From: Marchantia polymorpha subsp. ruderalis
Lineage: Eukaryota > Streptophyta > Marchantiopsida > Marchantiales > Marchantiaceae
Length of the DNA stretch: 64,000 nucleotides
Direction: 5' to 3'
Assembly (NCBI GenBank): GCA_037833965.1
Contig: AP031354.1
Span: 28,932,001 to 28,996,000 of the forward strand
The notes below the pieces were generated by a model that ran no database searches, was not told where the DNA came from, and saw only the letters and a program-made list of their open reading frames with translations. The position numbers and the translations under genes were made by a program. Positions 1-12,746 of the stretch are shown one piece after another; the first letter of the stretch is position 1, and each line of letters begins with the position of its first letter.

Positions 1-3000
1 ACCATCCCAACAGACACAGACCATCCCTGATACAGACCATCCCAACGATTACAAATCACATCTTCCATCAAATACATGTCCAAAAGAAATTTAGGAATGA
101 TGTGCTAAATGAAGCCATTTACATGGCCGTAACCGAAGCAGTGACTCTTGCTAAAAGAGGTCAAGTATGTAAATGGCCGCAGGTTGTCGATGGACTCAAA
201 CAAAGCTTTATAGAGTGATACCTTCTCATTGATGATATTCCTTCTATCGTGGGCTTTACGAAATCAAGAGCTGATAGAATCTTGTAATATATAAAGTTCC
301 TAAACGTATGATATGCTCATGCAATTATGATAGCATGCACTTACTCTAAGACAAGAATAAGATCAAATATAGCTAAAGATTACGAATATTGGGTCTGTAC
401 ACAATATGATATAAGCAATTTATCGATCGTAATGTACCTAGACTAAAAAATTGAGTTATTTCATGGCTAACAGCAAAGCATTATCCACACCATTAACACT
501 GGAAAAATAAACTTCGAGAGATGACGCTCCCTTGTGAATGTGAATGTGCCAAGTATGAACTAGCATATTGGCCATCGACCTATAACATTGTACCATTACG
601 TTATCTAGGTTTATAGCCGACCTTGGGCCATCAAAAGAACTTCGCTGTTGTTATACAATCATTGAGTGCAAATGCTCAGAACTTCCCTAGACCGCTCGGA
701 AGTTTCTTTGATGCGGATTAAGCAAGTGACCAAGCAGCCAGAATATCCACTTTGGATATATCTACTCCATATGAGCAATGATGTGATCATCCGCGAGAAA
801 GATTTGAGTTCAGCTTTCCAGGATTGTGGTTGAGTATGAGTCATAGAATCTGTGCGGCTCAAGAGGTTCATATCAGACTGTCAGATCTTTTTTGAGTCAA
901 ACTCATGTGTGACAACGAGTCTGCCACCTAAGCCAGTCTGCCAGAGCAAGTGTGGTCACTGCAAAGTTCCATATGAATTAAAATGGGGATATCATCTATC
1001 ATTTCACAAGTCTTAGTGAATGATCTTAGTCTTCACTTGCACTCATGGGGATGACATCCAGGAATTTTGGGACTTCCAGTAGCCTCACAGGTTAGTAACC
1101 CGTACCTAGAAGCTAACGGACATACGATGACAGCACTTTTAGAGAGAACGTGAACTCAATAAGGATTATAATCTGATATCACGTTCCTTGCTTGATTCTC
1201 ACTGGTCTACCTATTTCATTCTGCTTTACTAGATTAGTAAACTACAAAGTAGAGTCTGATATCTCAGTTGGAGTCAAAAAACTGTGTCACTTTGAAGTCT
1301 TCCCTTGAAAGCTGCTTAAGCTTATACCACGTTTGTCCAACATCATGACAATCCATGAACTTAAATTCTGAATGTGTTGTCTTTGAAGAATCTCTTCGTT
1401 CTCCAAGCTTCTAGTTAAGGAAAAAGCAGCCAGTAGAACGTGGGATGTAGTGAAGCTGAAAATTGATCAGAAGTGTAGAAAATCTCAAATAAATTCTTTA
1501 CCGCTCACAAGTACACGACAAAGGTCATGAACAGGAGAACTTAATGGACAGATTGCTTGAAGATAAGAAGAAGATTGAGTTTTGCGTGGAAGATCACGAC
1601 CAGACTTCCGAAGACCATGATCTTCGGGTCAAGTATTTGTAAGTCTTCAATTTAAACATTTAATATGCTCTTAGACTTTACGCCGAATACATATATTAAC
1701 ATGCACTCACGAGCACGGAAGATGGATCAAGCATGTAAGATGCAGAGAAGATGTCTAGGCTAAGTCTTTCTTGCCATCTGAGTAATGTACTCTGCTACAA
1801 TCTTATGTGTCCTAGGCATCCGAGAACGAAGTCTTCCACTCAAATTGTACCGGACACCACGACCCGACTTTCCAAAATCTTGGAGCATAACTTTCATTTG
1901 GAAATATTCCCAGTTAAGATATTATTTATTATTTTAATTATTTGCTAGTTCGGATTTACATATGAGTGTCAGGTGTTGCACGAATCGCAATGTTATGAGG
2001 ACATCCTCTTGTAGATGACTACTATTGCGATGTGCTAAGTCTCTGGGACAGTTACAGAATTGACCAATTAGGAACGTGGACTCGACATTGCAGGTCTCAA
2101 GTTTCCACTTCTCAGTGAGATAACGTCAGAAGCTCTTTCTTTACTGCTGAAAAAACTTTATTCACGAATAAAGAAAGGAATTTAATGTATAATATCTAAC
2201 GACTTCAGCTGACTACTCTTGACTTTTCGCTAACTCATGGATAGAATGATCACATTCAACAGCTGAGCACTTTGACATGTACAGTATTCAATCCACCTCG
2301 ATTGTTGCACTAGCTCCTTCAAGAAATCCATCTGATCAGACATGCGACGGCATCTTCTCAATGGAGGATGACTTTTCCGGTCTCACAGCGCCAGCTCAGA
2401 GCCAAAGGATCCTCGAAAGTCTCTAACTGAGCTCAATAAGTTGAAATTAAAGTTGAATTTATGTCGATCGTGATCAAACATGGCATTTGATAGAGCTCGT
2501 GCCTCTCCTCCTCCCCTTCATACGTGACACTATCCTCACACATCATAGGAGCTCTGCTGGACATCGTTCTGCTACTACTATCTATCTCAAATCACTTCCA
2601 GATGGTTGATTTGGGCGGATACCCGATCGGGACAAACTTGTTCGAGAATCGGATTTCAGAAGTCAAACGTTTCCGGTTCTGTCGGCGGTCTTCAAGGTCT
2701 CCTTCATGGGGCACGCCAGGAACTTCTCTCCCAGCTTCTAAATCCCTTTCTCTCTTTCTCCGACCCAATCGAAAGCGATTCTCCACGCGGCCTTACGGAC
2801 GCGGCGCCCATTTCTGTTGCTGGCCCCAGTGACGTCAACCCAATGACAGACTTCCTCGTAATCGTACTCGATTGCTTTTGTTGGTCAATGCGTCTGTAGA
2901 TTTCAAGAAGTCTTGCCAAAAGCGATGAATATACTCTTTGAGTTAACAAAAAGGAGGAAGGATATCTCTTCAGCATTTTTTGTCATATTCTAGGATCCAA

Positions 3001-4990
3001 TTTCCTGTTACTGACTGTCTACTTCTTCACTATGAAGCTTTGTTGAGCTCCATATGAGATCTCGGAGTGGTGCTAAAACAATGCAGAGCTTGATATTGAT
3101 TTTGAAGCCTCATGGTGCTATTTCTCAAAAATCTTGCATCCTAATGCATGGTGAAGTTTTATTATGTACCTGAATTCAAGAAAAAAGTTTGATGGAGGTT
3201 AAGGTGATTACACTTCATAAGCCGTCATTAGAAGGAAATTTAAAAGTCCACGAGAATGTCGATGGTCATTCGATAAATCAAGTGATCTATGCCACCTAAA
3301 CACAGAATTCGAGAGGTTTTGTCTGAATATGAAGCATCGATCTGTACGCACGGGCGACATCTAATCGGAGGACCTGCTGAAGAGTAAGGGGTAGTTCTCG
3401 TTAGATTTTTCTGTCGCAGGTCTTCCTCCGCAAGACCCGCTGTAACGCCAAGCCTCTTACGAGTCAATGTACGACTCATCGGAAGAAATTTCTCGAAGTC
3501 TAACTAATTCGAACTGTAACCAAGACGCGCTAAATGGCAGAGACATGCACAGACTGTGAATACTCTACTGTGATCGCACCACCGAGCGGCTGCGGAAGTT
3601 GCAACACTGTGCTCAGTTGTACAGATCCACGCGGAAAGACTTTTATAGTAGAGCTGTTTCATGCCCATGTACATAAACTGAAAGGCTTTGCAATGGGCGT
3701 TCTATTGACGAAATCAGCTTATCTCGCATTTGAATTCCTTGGTCAAAAAGATCATGTTAGATTTTTTTAATCCAGAAGGTTTTTCTGTGCTCGTGTACTT
3801 CTGATGGAGCTGGCTGTCATGATCTAATGAATTTTTTATTTTTGATGTTTATGTACTGATCGTACTGAAAGGCAATCAAATCGTAAGCGTTCACAACTTA
3901 CAAATCACAACGGAGAGCGAAAGGACTGAAAGTTCTGCCGCGAGGCTCTTCATGGACAAGCTTATCTTCCATGGTTCAAACAGTTTTTCCCTAAATGATT
4001 TTCCCAGCGCAATAGTGTCTAAACCGTGCTGAAAATCTGACCTCAAAACAGCGGAAGATTTTGGACACCAGCAGTAGCATTTCATGAATCAACTGCATTG
4101 TCCTTAGACTCATACAGAGACTTCAGCACCAAACACTGAATATGACATTGAAGTGAACTAGGTCGAATCGGATCGTTCTATCTCTCAAACCCTGCAAGCC
4201 AGCAGAGTCACGAAGTCTTTGTCAAAAGCATGTGGCATACTGTAATGAAAGTAGATCTTCAGATTTCATTTATGAGCTCTAAGGATCAGGTCTGCAATAT
4301 ACAGAGGTCTGAGAAATATATTCTCTACATCGAGAAGCAGAAAAGGCACCTGAATTTAACGTCCGCGTATATACTCATGAGTCGTGCTCATGAGTAGTGT
4401 ACTGATGTTCCGTTTTCTTCTGAAGTCTAGGCTAGAACGTGCATGATTCAGATCTTCAAGACATGAAATCCCTGCCAAGTACGCTCTGAGGTAAGCCCTG
4501 GCGCCCTACGATAGCCGATCAACAACACGAAGAGTCATGCAAGAGACCAGAAAGTCCAAACATCGAGCTTTAGGCCTAAAAAATATAAATGAAGAGTAAA
4601 GAATTCTACGAAGAATGCTAACGTAGTGACCCAGGGTGATGAGTAGTCATCTCAATAGCGCACAGGAAAGAGTCAAATCTGAACGTTTTCTTAGGATAAT
4701 AAATCCTGTGACACATCTAACGCAAAGAATCGAAGGAAAGCCTTGGCTTAAGGAAAGGTGTAATCCATCATGACAGGCTATGAAAACACAGATCTTTGCA
4801 ACAAAGCACTCAATAAACGCAGATAAAGACCAATTGAAAGTAGATATGGTCAACTTCGTGGAGCCACTTCTAATTGTACGTGTGGCAAACAGTCCATGCC
4901 TCTATTCATGCCTTTATTCAAACTCGGAACCAAGTCAGAAGCGTACGGAGACTTGCAGTATCCCAACAGCTTTTGGGAGACCGTCGAGCA
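1..4990. other. Intergenic region, no supported gene
   Basis: No reading frame here has recognisable domain content or a convincing splice pattern. A locally GC-richer island at about 2600-2850 has open frames on both strands, as expected from composition alone, and contains a perfect TGACGTCA (bZIP/CRE-type site) at 2830-2837. The island could be an orphan promoter or an old element fragment. The remainder looks like unique, mutated intergenic DNA of average composition. Confidence 0.6.
3534..3770 (+). CDS. Possible 78-aa cysteine-containing small ORF (hypothetical)
   Basis: An ATG in good plant context (taaATGGCA) opens a 78-codon frame ending at TAA. The first 32 residues contain two CxxC pairs (CTDC near residue 5, CGSC near residue 20) and a further Cys near residue 27; the rest is ordinary. 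The cysteine pattern does not match a plant metallothionein type I know, and the C-terminal half has no cysteines. No signal peptide, TATA box or partner exon was seen. It may be a chance ORF; it is listed because of start context and the clustered cysteines. Confidence 0.15.
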   Translation: MAETCTDCEYSTVIAPPSGCGSCNTVLSCTDPRGKTFIVELFHAHVHKLKGFAMGVLLTKSAYLAFEFLGQKDHVRFF

Positions 4991-4998
4991 GGGCTCGA

Positions 4999-5058
4999 AG
5001 TCAAAGCCCATTTGACAGTATATTTTTCACGCAAGGCATGAGCCCACGAGTATATAAG
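4999..5058 (+). promoter_or_regulatory. Chitinase core promoter: inverted W-box pair and TATA box
   Basis: TATATAAG at 5051-5058 lies about 125 bp before the chitinase ATG, leaving a predicted 5' UTR near 95 nt. Just upstream are AGTCAA (4999-5004, a W-box on the minus strand, TTGACT) and TTGAC (5012-5016), an inverted pair of WRKY-type cores. W-box clusters are typical of pathogen-inducible plant genes. Inducibility here is inferred, not shown. Confidence 0.55.
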
Positions 5059-5108
5059 CCTCAGTTTCCCCTCCAGCAGATCAAACACAACTGAAGCCAC
5101 AGAGTTGA

Positions 5109-5309
5109 ATGCGAAAGGAGCTAGCTTTGTCTCAGATTAAATCATCCTCTCGATTGCATTTGGGAGCTGATACATCTTACGATGGCCGTGCCATCCAAGT
5201 CGCCGATGGCGATACTCCTCCTGGCGCTAGTCGTGCCTTTCCTCGTCCAGGGCAGCATGGCTCAGGTTTGTGGAAGCCAAGCAGGAGGAGCATTGTGCTC
5301 GGGGAATAA
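5109..5309 (+). other. Upstream ORF overlapping the chitinase start
   Basis: An ATG at 5109 in the predicted 5' UTR opens a 66-codon frame that ends at 5309, beyond the chitinase ATG at 5182 and in a different frame. If transcription starts near 5085, scanning ribosomes meet this ATG first, so main-ORF translation would need leaky scanning. The start context (gttgaATGc) is weak. The encoded peptide resembles nothing known. Confidence 0.3.
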
Positions 5310-6870
5310 CTGCTGCAGTCAATTTGGGTATTGTGGTGTGGGAGATGCATGGTGCGGTGCGGGCTGTCAGAGCGGTCCTTGCACATCTGGATCTAATGGG
5401 AGGTGTGGCAGAGATTTTGGAAACTCAGTGTGCCCAGGAGGCGCTTGCTGCAGTCAGTACGGGTATTGTGGGAGTACATCTGAATACTGCGGAACGGGCT
5501 GCCAAAGTCAGTGCTCATCAACTCCATCAACTCCATCGCCTCCTTCTTCAGGTTCATGCGGGAGCGGCCTTGCAGGAGTTGTATCCGAACAGCAATACAA
5601 TGGCCTATTTCCTAATAGGAATGGTATCTACTCATACGGGAATATGCTCACTGCTGCTGAGTCCTTTCCCAGTTTCGCAACCACTGGAGACTGCAATACG
5701 CGCAAGAAGGAAGTCGCAGCATTCTTTGCTCACATCTCTCACGAAACTTCTGGTAACTATTTCTATGGAACTTGTCTTAGCTTCCTTGTTTTTTCACCTC
5801 AAATTGACTCAAGAGTTGGCTGTGATAAGGCAACTGAGTACATTAAGGATTCCACGTTTACGTGAAGGAAGCTTTTGTTTAGCTCGATGGAAGCTCTGAA
5901 CTGAAGTGTACGGTGTTTTTTACAGGCTTGTTCTACGTCGAGGAGATCAACAAAGCTGACTACTGCCAACCCAGCGCTACCTATCCTTGCGCTGCTGGAA
6001 AGCAATACTTCGGCCGTGGTCCCCTGCAGCTGTCCTGGTAATCAATGAGTCTTGTATTTTCCTACTCCTGTGGACGTCTATGTCGTCATGATCATCATTC
6101 GAGCATTTCCAACCCAATAGTTTTGGCATGACCAGCACGTCTGCTCGTCGCGTGTTCTTGACTTTCCTCCTCCCTCTTGATTGCGTGATTAAATTCCAGA
6201 GTGGTAACACATTTCCGTGCACTGATCATAGAACTTGAAGCATTTGGCCTCTGGTTGAAACTGAAGCTTTCTCGTGTAGACGTGCAACACTAATCAGCAG
6301 GAGAAATGACGGATCAGAATAATTAAGTGTTCATCATGAGAACTGCACTGTTCAACAACAATTCGACTTCTCCTTGTCATCATTCCTCGACTGCCTAGCA
6401 GTAGAAATTCATCTGAATTTGTATCAAGCATCCCCGAATCATATGGCGAGAGGGATCGAATCGCTCTAACAAGATGTTGGATTTATTGCAGGAACTACAA
6501 CTACAAGCAATGCGGTGACTCATCTGCTGTCAGCCTAGATCTTGTCAACAACCCAGACCAGGTTGCACAGAGCGGTGTCACTGCATTCAAGGCTGCGTTT
6601 TGGTTTTGGATGACTCCTCAGAGCCCCAAGCCTGCTTGCCATGCAGTCATGACCGGCGGCTGGACCCCTTCCTCATCCGATTCAGCCGCAGGCAGGACTG
6701 CAACTTTCGGAATGACCACAGTCATCATCAATGGTGGACTGGAATGTGGCTCAGGAGCCAGCAATCCAGGAGGTAACACCAGCCGGATGAACCTGTTCAC
6801 CAGCATGTGCTCCGCCTTCGGAGTCAGCCCTGGCAGCGGCACGTCCTGTGCCAGCATGACGCCTTACTAG
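5182..6870 (+). CDS. Secreted GH19 chitinase with two hevein (CBM18) domains, 3 exons, 353 aa
   Basis: Hydrolyses beta-1,4 GlcNAc polymers (chitin), probably in the apoplast or vacuole, for defence against fungi. Exons are 5182-5752, 5926-6037 and 6492-6870; both introns (173 and 454 bp) are GT-AG and every junction keeps frame. Residues 1-27 form a signal peptide ending SMA before Gln28. Two hevein domains follow (28-67 and 72-111), each with eight cysteines and the SQ(F/Y)GYCG core, then a Ser/Pro linker (112-125) and the GH19 domain (126-353). Catalytic glutamates are Glu188 in HETSG and Glu197 in YVEEIN. The 8-residue gap between them lacks the class I loop, so the catalytic domain is class-IV-like; class IV enzymes normally carry one hevein domain. 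Upstream are a TATA box and W-boxes; AATAAA at 7053-7058 is a plausible poly(A) signal. Identification is secure; class assignment is inferred. Confidence 0.93.
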
Positions 6871-8655
6871 AGCTCGAGGCTTTTGGCCTCACACATTGTA
6901 GCGAGGTTAATTAGATTGCCAGAAGCAAGACAACAGGCTTCAGCCTGCTTGCTCATGAGTCCGAATCATGTATTATTTGGACATCACTGAATAAGACCAA
7001 ATCTGCTAACTCGCTCATCATTGAATGTCTTCACAATGTCACACAATAGCGCAATAAAAGAATGTTCAAGCCGTCTGAAATCACGCGTGATGTGCATTCT
7101 TCGGAAGGCTCTTCCACTCTGTCTCTCGTTCATGGTGTCTTTATCCGTGTGATCGGATTCTCTCACAGTGTTATGTTCTAGAATATCGACACCTCACGGT
7201 GTGTAAGATGTAGCTCTCGCCTGCAGTCAAGAGCACATATTCCCCAGTTTCAATCTGGGAGACTTGCAACGCAGACAATGTTCTAAGTTCGAAAGTGCGG
7301 TGCTTGAACAAAGCGAGCAATGAACCAGTGCTCTGCTCGAGACAGCAAAAGGTGAAAACCGGCTCTGCTCTGAGACTTACAGAAACACTGTCGTAAGAAA
7401 ATGAAGGCGATGAGAGTCCCAGTTTACCACTCGAGAAATTTTTCCTCCAATGGTAAGACGGACGACTTTTTCTTGTTGGCCCTCTTCAGAGATCCCGTTC
7501 CTCTGAGACAGCCTCGGAGTCAATCATAGCAACATGTGTGAATCATTGCGTCGATCACCAAAACTTGACGTTCAGAGTTCCTCGACAGCAGCGCAAACCT
7601 ATGACAGCAAGTTGGAGCAAAGAGCCCGCATCGTCTGGAGAAGCGATAATGATTTCATTTGCAGCTAAGTTGGTGGGTTTTATTAGCTTCTAACTTTTTG
7701 AGAAGATAAAAACTCTCCATTCAGTTTGTTGAATATTGCCGCAAAGGTGTGATCTTCAGCATCTGTATGATACTCAGAGGCTGCGTCTGGAATCTTGAGC
7801 TATTGAAAATTTAAGCATTGCAGGTTTTGTTTGTTTTTTGTGGGCTCTCTCTAGTTACAGGAAAAGCTCTCCTTTCGGTTCTAGAACGAAGGGGTACTGA
7901 ACTAGTGCATAGTAGAGATTCAGAGATTACTACAGAAATAAATCTAAAGACTTGCTCAGAAGCTTTCGTTGGTAGATCTGCAACTCGGGCGAGTTTAACA
8001 ATCCCCTTAATTTATACGACAATTGATTCGCTAAAAAATAGAAACGTCAAATTAGAGATGAATTCTTCTCTTTCCTTAGCTCCCACGTGTCTTCATCAAA
8101 TCCTAAATCGTATGGAAGTAGACTGACTAGTCACAATAAGGGCACACCATATAGAAGTTCGTCTATTTTGAGATATCTGAAATTTTTCCTCCTGCAGATG
8201 AAGGTTAAACGTGGAAAATGGTAAAGATTCTAGCTACGTTTCGGGAAGGGTCACCGCAGGCTTGAGGCTACCTTTGAAAGTATACGTCCAATTTTTAATG
8301 AGATTCTTCGAGATTTTCAGCTCTCAAGAAGAAGCTACTGGATTCTGAGTGGAAATATCTAAATAATAATTGACACAAATGAAATCGTTTACACATCTAG
8401 ATTTTAGTTCCCTTCGATTCTCAAATGAGGTCTGGTTCAAGGACTTTATAGAATCGCTTCAAGTCAACTAAGAGCATTGCAACTGTAAAGTTAGTAGAAA
8501 GACTGCCCTGATGAAAGCTGCCATAAGAAGCACAAAAAACGAACGAGTTATCTCATAGTGCTGAGAGATGCGATATTCAATGAAAACAGTCGAGGCTAGT
8601 CCAGTTTTCTTCTGTAGCTCGCCTTGTGAACCATGAACGAGAACGCAACACTCTT
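6871..8655. other. Chitinase 3' flank and intergenic DNA
   Basis: AATAAA at 7053-7058, 183 bp after the chitinase stop, is a likely polyadenylation signal. Beyond that I see no gene, tandem repeat or element end. The 102-codon open frame around 7818-8126 has no recognisable content. Confidence 0.5.
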
Positions 8656-8659
8656 ATTG

Positions 8660-10500
8660 AGTCAATTATTTTTTACCTAAACCTCAAGCTCCTTTTCACA
8701 TGGAAAGTGAAAATTTTTTATTAAAATGCATTTGAGCATAAAATCCTGATTACGTCGGGGCGATAGATTTTATGTCTTGCCTACGCTTTTTGGGACATGT
8801 GCTCAAGTAGGATGCAGAAAACATTCTCTCATGCGAAGTGCGAAATAAGCAAAAAGAAGTACCTACAGCTGAATATACCATCCACAGGATTCAAATATTT
8901 ATGGAGTTATCTCTAATCATGGATGTAGAAAATATTCGACAAAGGATGTTCTCTGCCTAATAAATCTATCGGGTATAGAACTGACTACCGTCGAGTAGAA
9001 TAATATATGTATGCACATCTTTACCAGGTGTACTATCGTCACTATAAAGGTATTGACGATAGTACACTGTCCATACACAACTGACAACAAAAGTCACACA
9101 CGAAATATTCAGCCTCTTCTCTTCTATTATAGCGAAGCTCATTAAAATAAACCACATGGACGACTTCCAATGATCACTAGGAATATCGTAGTCAAGCAGT
9201 GGACTCAATCATCTGAATGTACCATGCAGACTAGAAGAATGTGCGATCAAAGCCAGAGCGAAAGCTAGACTCCATGCTTGATAAGAGAGCAGCTAACTAC
9301 TCACGATACAGACACTCGTGGATGAGGAAAGGTTAAAAAAAGCCCAATATAAATGTTACCATTTCATAATCTAGCTAAAAGTATAATCTAAGATACTACT
9401 ATAATAACGTGAAGTTGCAGATTATGCCAAAATTGATGACAGACAAAGCAAGAGATACCTACCCATGATTTATTTAATATACAGCCTTGTGCTTGTCTTT
9501 CTTATTGGACGTGAATTGTCTATGACTATTTTTAAAAATAGTTTTAGATTTTTGAAAGTTAATTAGATTCAAAACCTTGACAATGCAAAAGCTTTTTTTA
9601 AGATTACTTTCATCATCGTAACCATTCACCCATTTTCTCATATATACGGTAACTCGTAGGCCATGTCATTGGTGAGCACTGTTGTGCTTTGCGTAATAAA
9701 ATAATGGTCACTCTTGATTATAAGCGTTTTGTATGGTGCTATAACTTGTTGTGCATGGCCTCTTGTTTAGTGAGGTAGTTACTACGTCAGGAGTATGAAT
9801 GTTGATGTTATGCTATTTCACAGAATCTCTAAATGACGTTTTTACGGTGCGTCATTGATCGAAACATTTCAAAAAAAAATTCGAAAACATAGAATGAAAT
9901 ATTAATGTGAATAGTCATTTATATGCTTCAAATTTGTTGTCAGTTCTTACGAAATTGTTGAAAGTACAACCAAAGTCGACCCTCTTTCAAACATACTGAT
10001 ATATATATAATATTTATTTATATATAACTACTCAACCAGTGCCGACTGCCGCTAACATTTTTCTGTATGAATAATTCCAGCAAGCTGTATGTACTTCCTT
10101 AGCAAGAAGACCAAATATATTTGTAATTGATTATTGGGAATGATTGCTCCTTACGGATGGTACGATTCTGCCAACAGGGACAGTTAAATTTTTATTTTGT
10201 CAGAGATCACTAGTTTAGTTCCAGATACTTCGACACACCATATCTTAAAGTGCACTGTGGAAAAGATGTTCGAGATATACTTCCTTTGAAAATGGTTTCT
10301 TTCGAGGATATGAATGCCTGTAACTCAGTCACACAGCAAATAAGCGTCCAGACATTGAACACGTAGAATATGACCGAAGAACTGGACAACAGATTTATGC
10401 GATAATCCCCAGAGAAAGTGGATGTTCACTAAAAAAAAGAAATCCCTCCCAACACTGGATATATTTGGTGATCTCTATAATTAACAACGCGATAACCATT
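8660..10500 (+). repeat. Dispersed repeat family, copy A
   Basis: This segment aligns by eye, in the same order and orientation, with 21090-23215 (copy B); its 3' half also aligns with 14930-15845 (copy C). Shared landmarks include ACCTAAACCTCAAGCTCC (8674 and 21104), GAAGAATGTGCGATCAAAGC (9235 and 22051), and a GAGGTAGTT...ACGTCAGGAGTATGAATG block (9772 and 22651). Its right end matches copy C at CTCTATAATTAACAACGC. No coding domain, LTR pair or TIR was recognised, so the class is unknown. Copy A keeps the unoccupied target ATTTGAGC (8730-8737) of the MITE found in copy B. Confidence 0.7.
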
Positions 10501-10689
10501 CGTTATTTACTTATTGGTTTTTTATTAATGAGAGTGGCTTTGTTATGAGAGTGCGATCTTTCGCCCATGATTAGCACAAGAAGATTTGGATCGATGGGAC
10601 CATTGCAAAAGAGTGGGAATTGCTTCGTATGTGTACAATTAAGGTAATGCGAAAAAATATCAAGAAAGGTTGCTTTAGTTGTAGATGTT

Positions 10690-12060
10690 GAAATCATTAT
10701 ACGTATTAAAGCAATTTTCTATGCAATGGTATGCAACGTTCAATTAGTTTATAAAAACACAATAATTTTCACGAATTAAAATGAAAAATGAGAATAATAT
10801 TGAGAATAATATATTTTATTTATTCTTTTTTATTATACTATGAACAGTATCATTTATATGATGATATAAAAATATTTTATATTTCTTTAATTATGAACAG
10901 TAAATGAATATTTATTGGAAAACAATAAAATAAATTTTTAGGTATTAAAGAAAAAAATTACCAAAAATTATGTTAATCTGTTTGATTGTTTATTAATCAA
11001 TGCCAAATACATGTCTTCTTTAAAGAGAAGCAGATCTCAATTATAATTAATTTTCAACATGATATGAGTTAATATATGGTGATTAATGCATTACAACCCA
11101 AATTTAAATTTGCAAAAATAAGTAACAAAATTTGAATATGAAACTACATAAATTTTCTATCAATTCAATCTCAATGATAGATGAAGATTAAATTAAAATA
11201 TGAAATTAAAAATCTTCATTGTTATGATCAAAATATATTACGTCTTGTTGCAAATCAAATTATGGATAGTAGATTTGAATTACATTGACATTATATCTCA
11301 TTTTATCATATTCGATAAGTTTAAAATAAATCAATCTAACTGATAAATTTAAAATAAATATTTTCGTATTTTATAAAATTTTCTTCCAGAGTTTGGAAAT
11401 TTTTATATTTACGTTATTCTGATTACAACTTAGTTATATATTGTATAGTTTTATCTCGTTCTGATTACAACTTAGTTATATTATTTTTAGTGTATCTTGT
11501 TCTGATTACAAATTATTTTTATTATTTTTATTTTTAAATAATTTAAATCTTATATAAAAACAAATGTTCTATGAATGAAAGGAATGACTTAATATGTTTT
11601 GTAAATAATTTCACATTTTCTTAAATTAAACTTTTCAAGTTCTACACAATTTAGATTATCAGTACAATTGAAACCTATCGATTATTCTATTATAGATGAA
11701 ATTTTCTTCTACAAAGTATTTTTGTGTATAGTGTACACAAATATTTACAAAAAATATTTAAAAAATATTTTTCTAAATATTAGTGTTTATATTTTGGAAA
11801 TATTGAAATATTCAAAATATTCTTATAAAAAAATTGAACCAAATTTTATGTCTTGACTTTCTATACCTAGTTATTCATATGTTTCAATTTGCAATAAGAG
11901 ATATAATTTTTCATACATTGATATATGTCTAAAAAATTTTGTATTTCTTTTCGATATATGTTACATTTCGAATTTATCAAAATAATCTAATATAAATAAA
12001 ATTAATATTTAACCACATAATATCCATAATTTTATCAATTAAAAAAAAAATATATTAAGT
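10690..12060. other. AT-rich, gene-free block
   Basis: Very AT-rich sequence with dense stops and no supportable ORF. It contains three tandem copies of a roughly 42-bp unit starting TTCTGATTACAA at 11417, 11459 and 11500. It is most likely a strongly decayed transposable element; no element end could be identified. Confidence 0.5.
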
Positions 12061-12169
12061 TTGAAGTCGGTACATCCGTAATGATATGATATAAGAACAG
12101 GAGGTTTGAATCTTACTATCACGACCATGACAAATCTAGGCTTTGAGCTAATAAGTAGAATAGAGGTAG

Positions 12170-12510
12170 AGAAGATCTATCAGTTAAGGTTTCAATCGCA
12201 GCCTAACATGTACTCTCACTGAACTCTATCCACATTCCAGCTAGTGCTTCAACTCATGAATCTGCATGTCTCCAGAAGTACATTGATGAATAATGGTGGA
12301 ACCTTATCATGAGAATAAGCTCCCGCTTACCTCCCGTGTAAGCTTTATGCAGTGTTCAGAAACGCCATACTATGCCTGTCACACTGGAATCTTCTTTTCT
12401 TGGAAGAAGATCTATTATTTAAGGTTTCAGTCGCAGCCTAACATGTACTCTCCCTGACCTCGATCCATATTCCAGCTAGTGCTTCAGCTCATGAATCTGC
12501 ATGTCTCCAG
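12170..12510 (+). repeat. Direct repeat, two 106-bp copies 235 bp apart
   Basis: 12170-12275 and 12405-12510 are about 90% identical by eye, both running from AGAAGATCTAT to GCATGTCTCCAG. Identical spacing within the copies suggests a local duplication. It lies just downstream (3') of the minus-strand Nramp gene. No coding content was seen; 12511-12746 is presumably the Nramp 3' UTR or flank. Confidence 0.75.
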
Positions 12511-12746
12511 CGCCAGTGAATGCGCAATCGTGGTCAATCGCAATCGAGAATGGATACAAGGGAAGATTCCTAGATCGATGCTATGTCTGGGCGATTACAA
12601 GTCTCGAGAAGGAGTGCAGTACTCCTTCCAACTTTGACATAGCAAGCACGTATATATGCCATAACTTTCTGACATGGAGACTTCAAGAGCTGCTGCTGGA
12701 GGCATCGGCATGAATCTCAGCAGAAGTCCATGCATGTCTCGAGAAA

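Noticed and set aside
3534-3650. Metallothionein
   Set aside because: Five to six cysteines in the N-terminal part do not follow known plant metallothionein spacing and the C-terminal half has none.
5270-5899. 209-codon frame overlapping the chitinase first exon
   Set aside because: Shadow of the real frame; it runs through the intron and lacks the hevein and GH19 motifs.
12100-12130. B-box-like GGTTTGAATCTTAC suggesting a tRNA gene or SINE
   Set aside because: No matching A box, acceptor stem or tail nearby.
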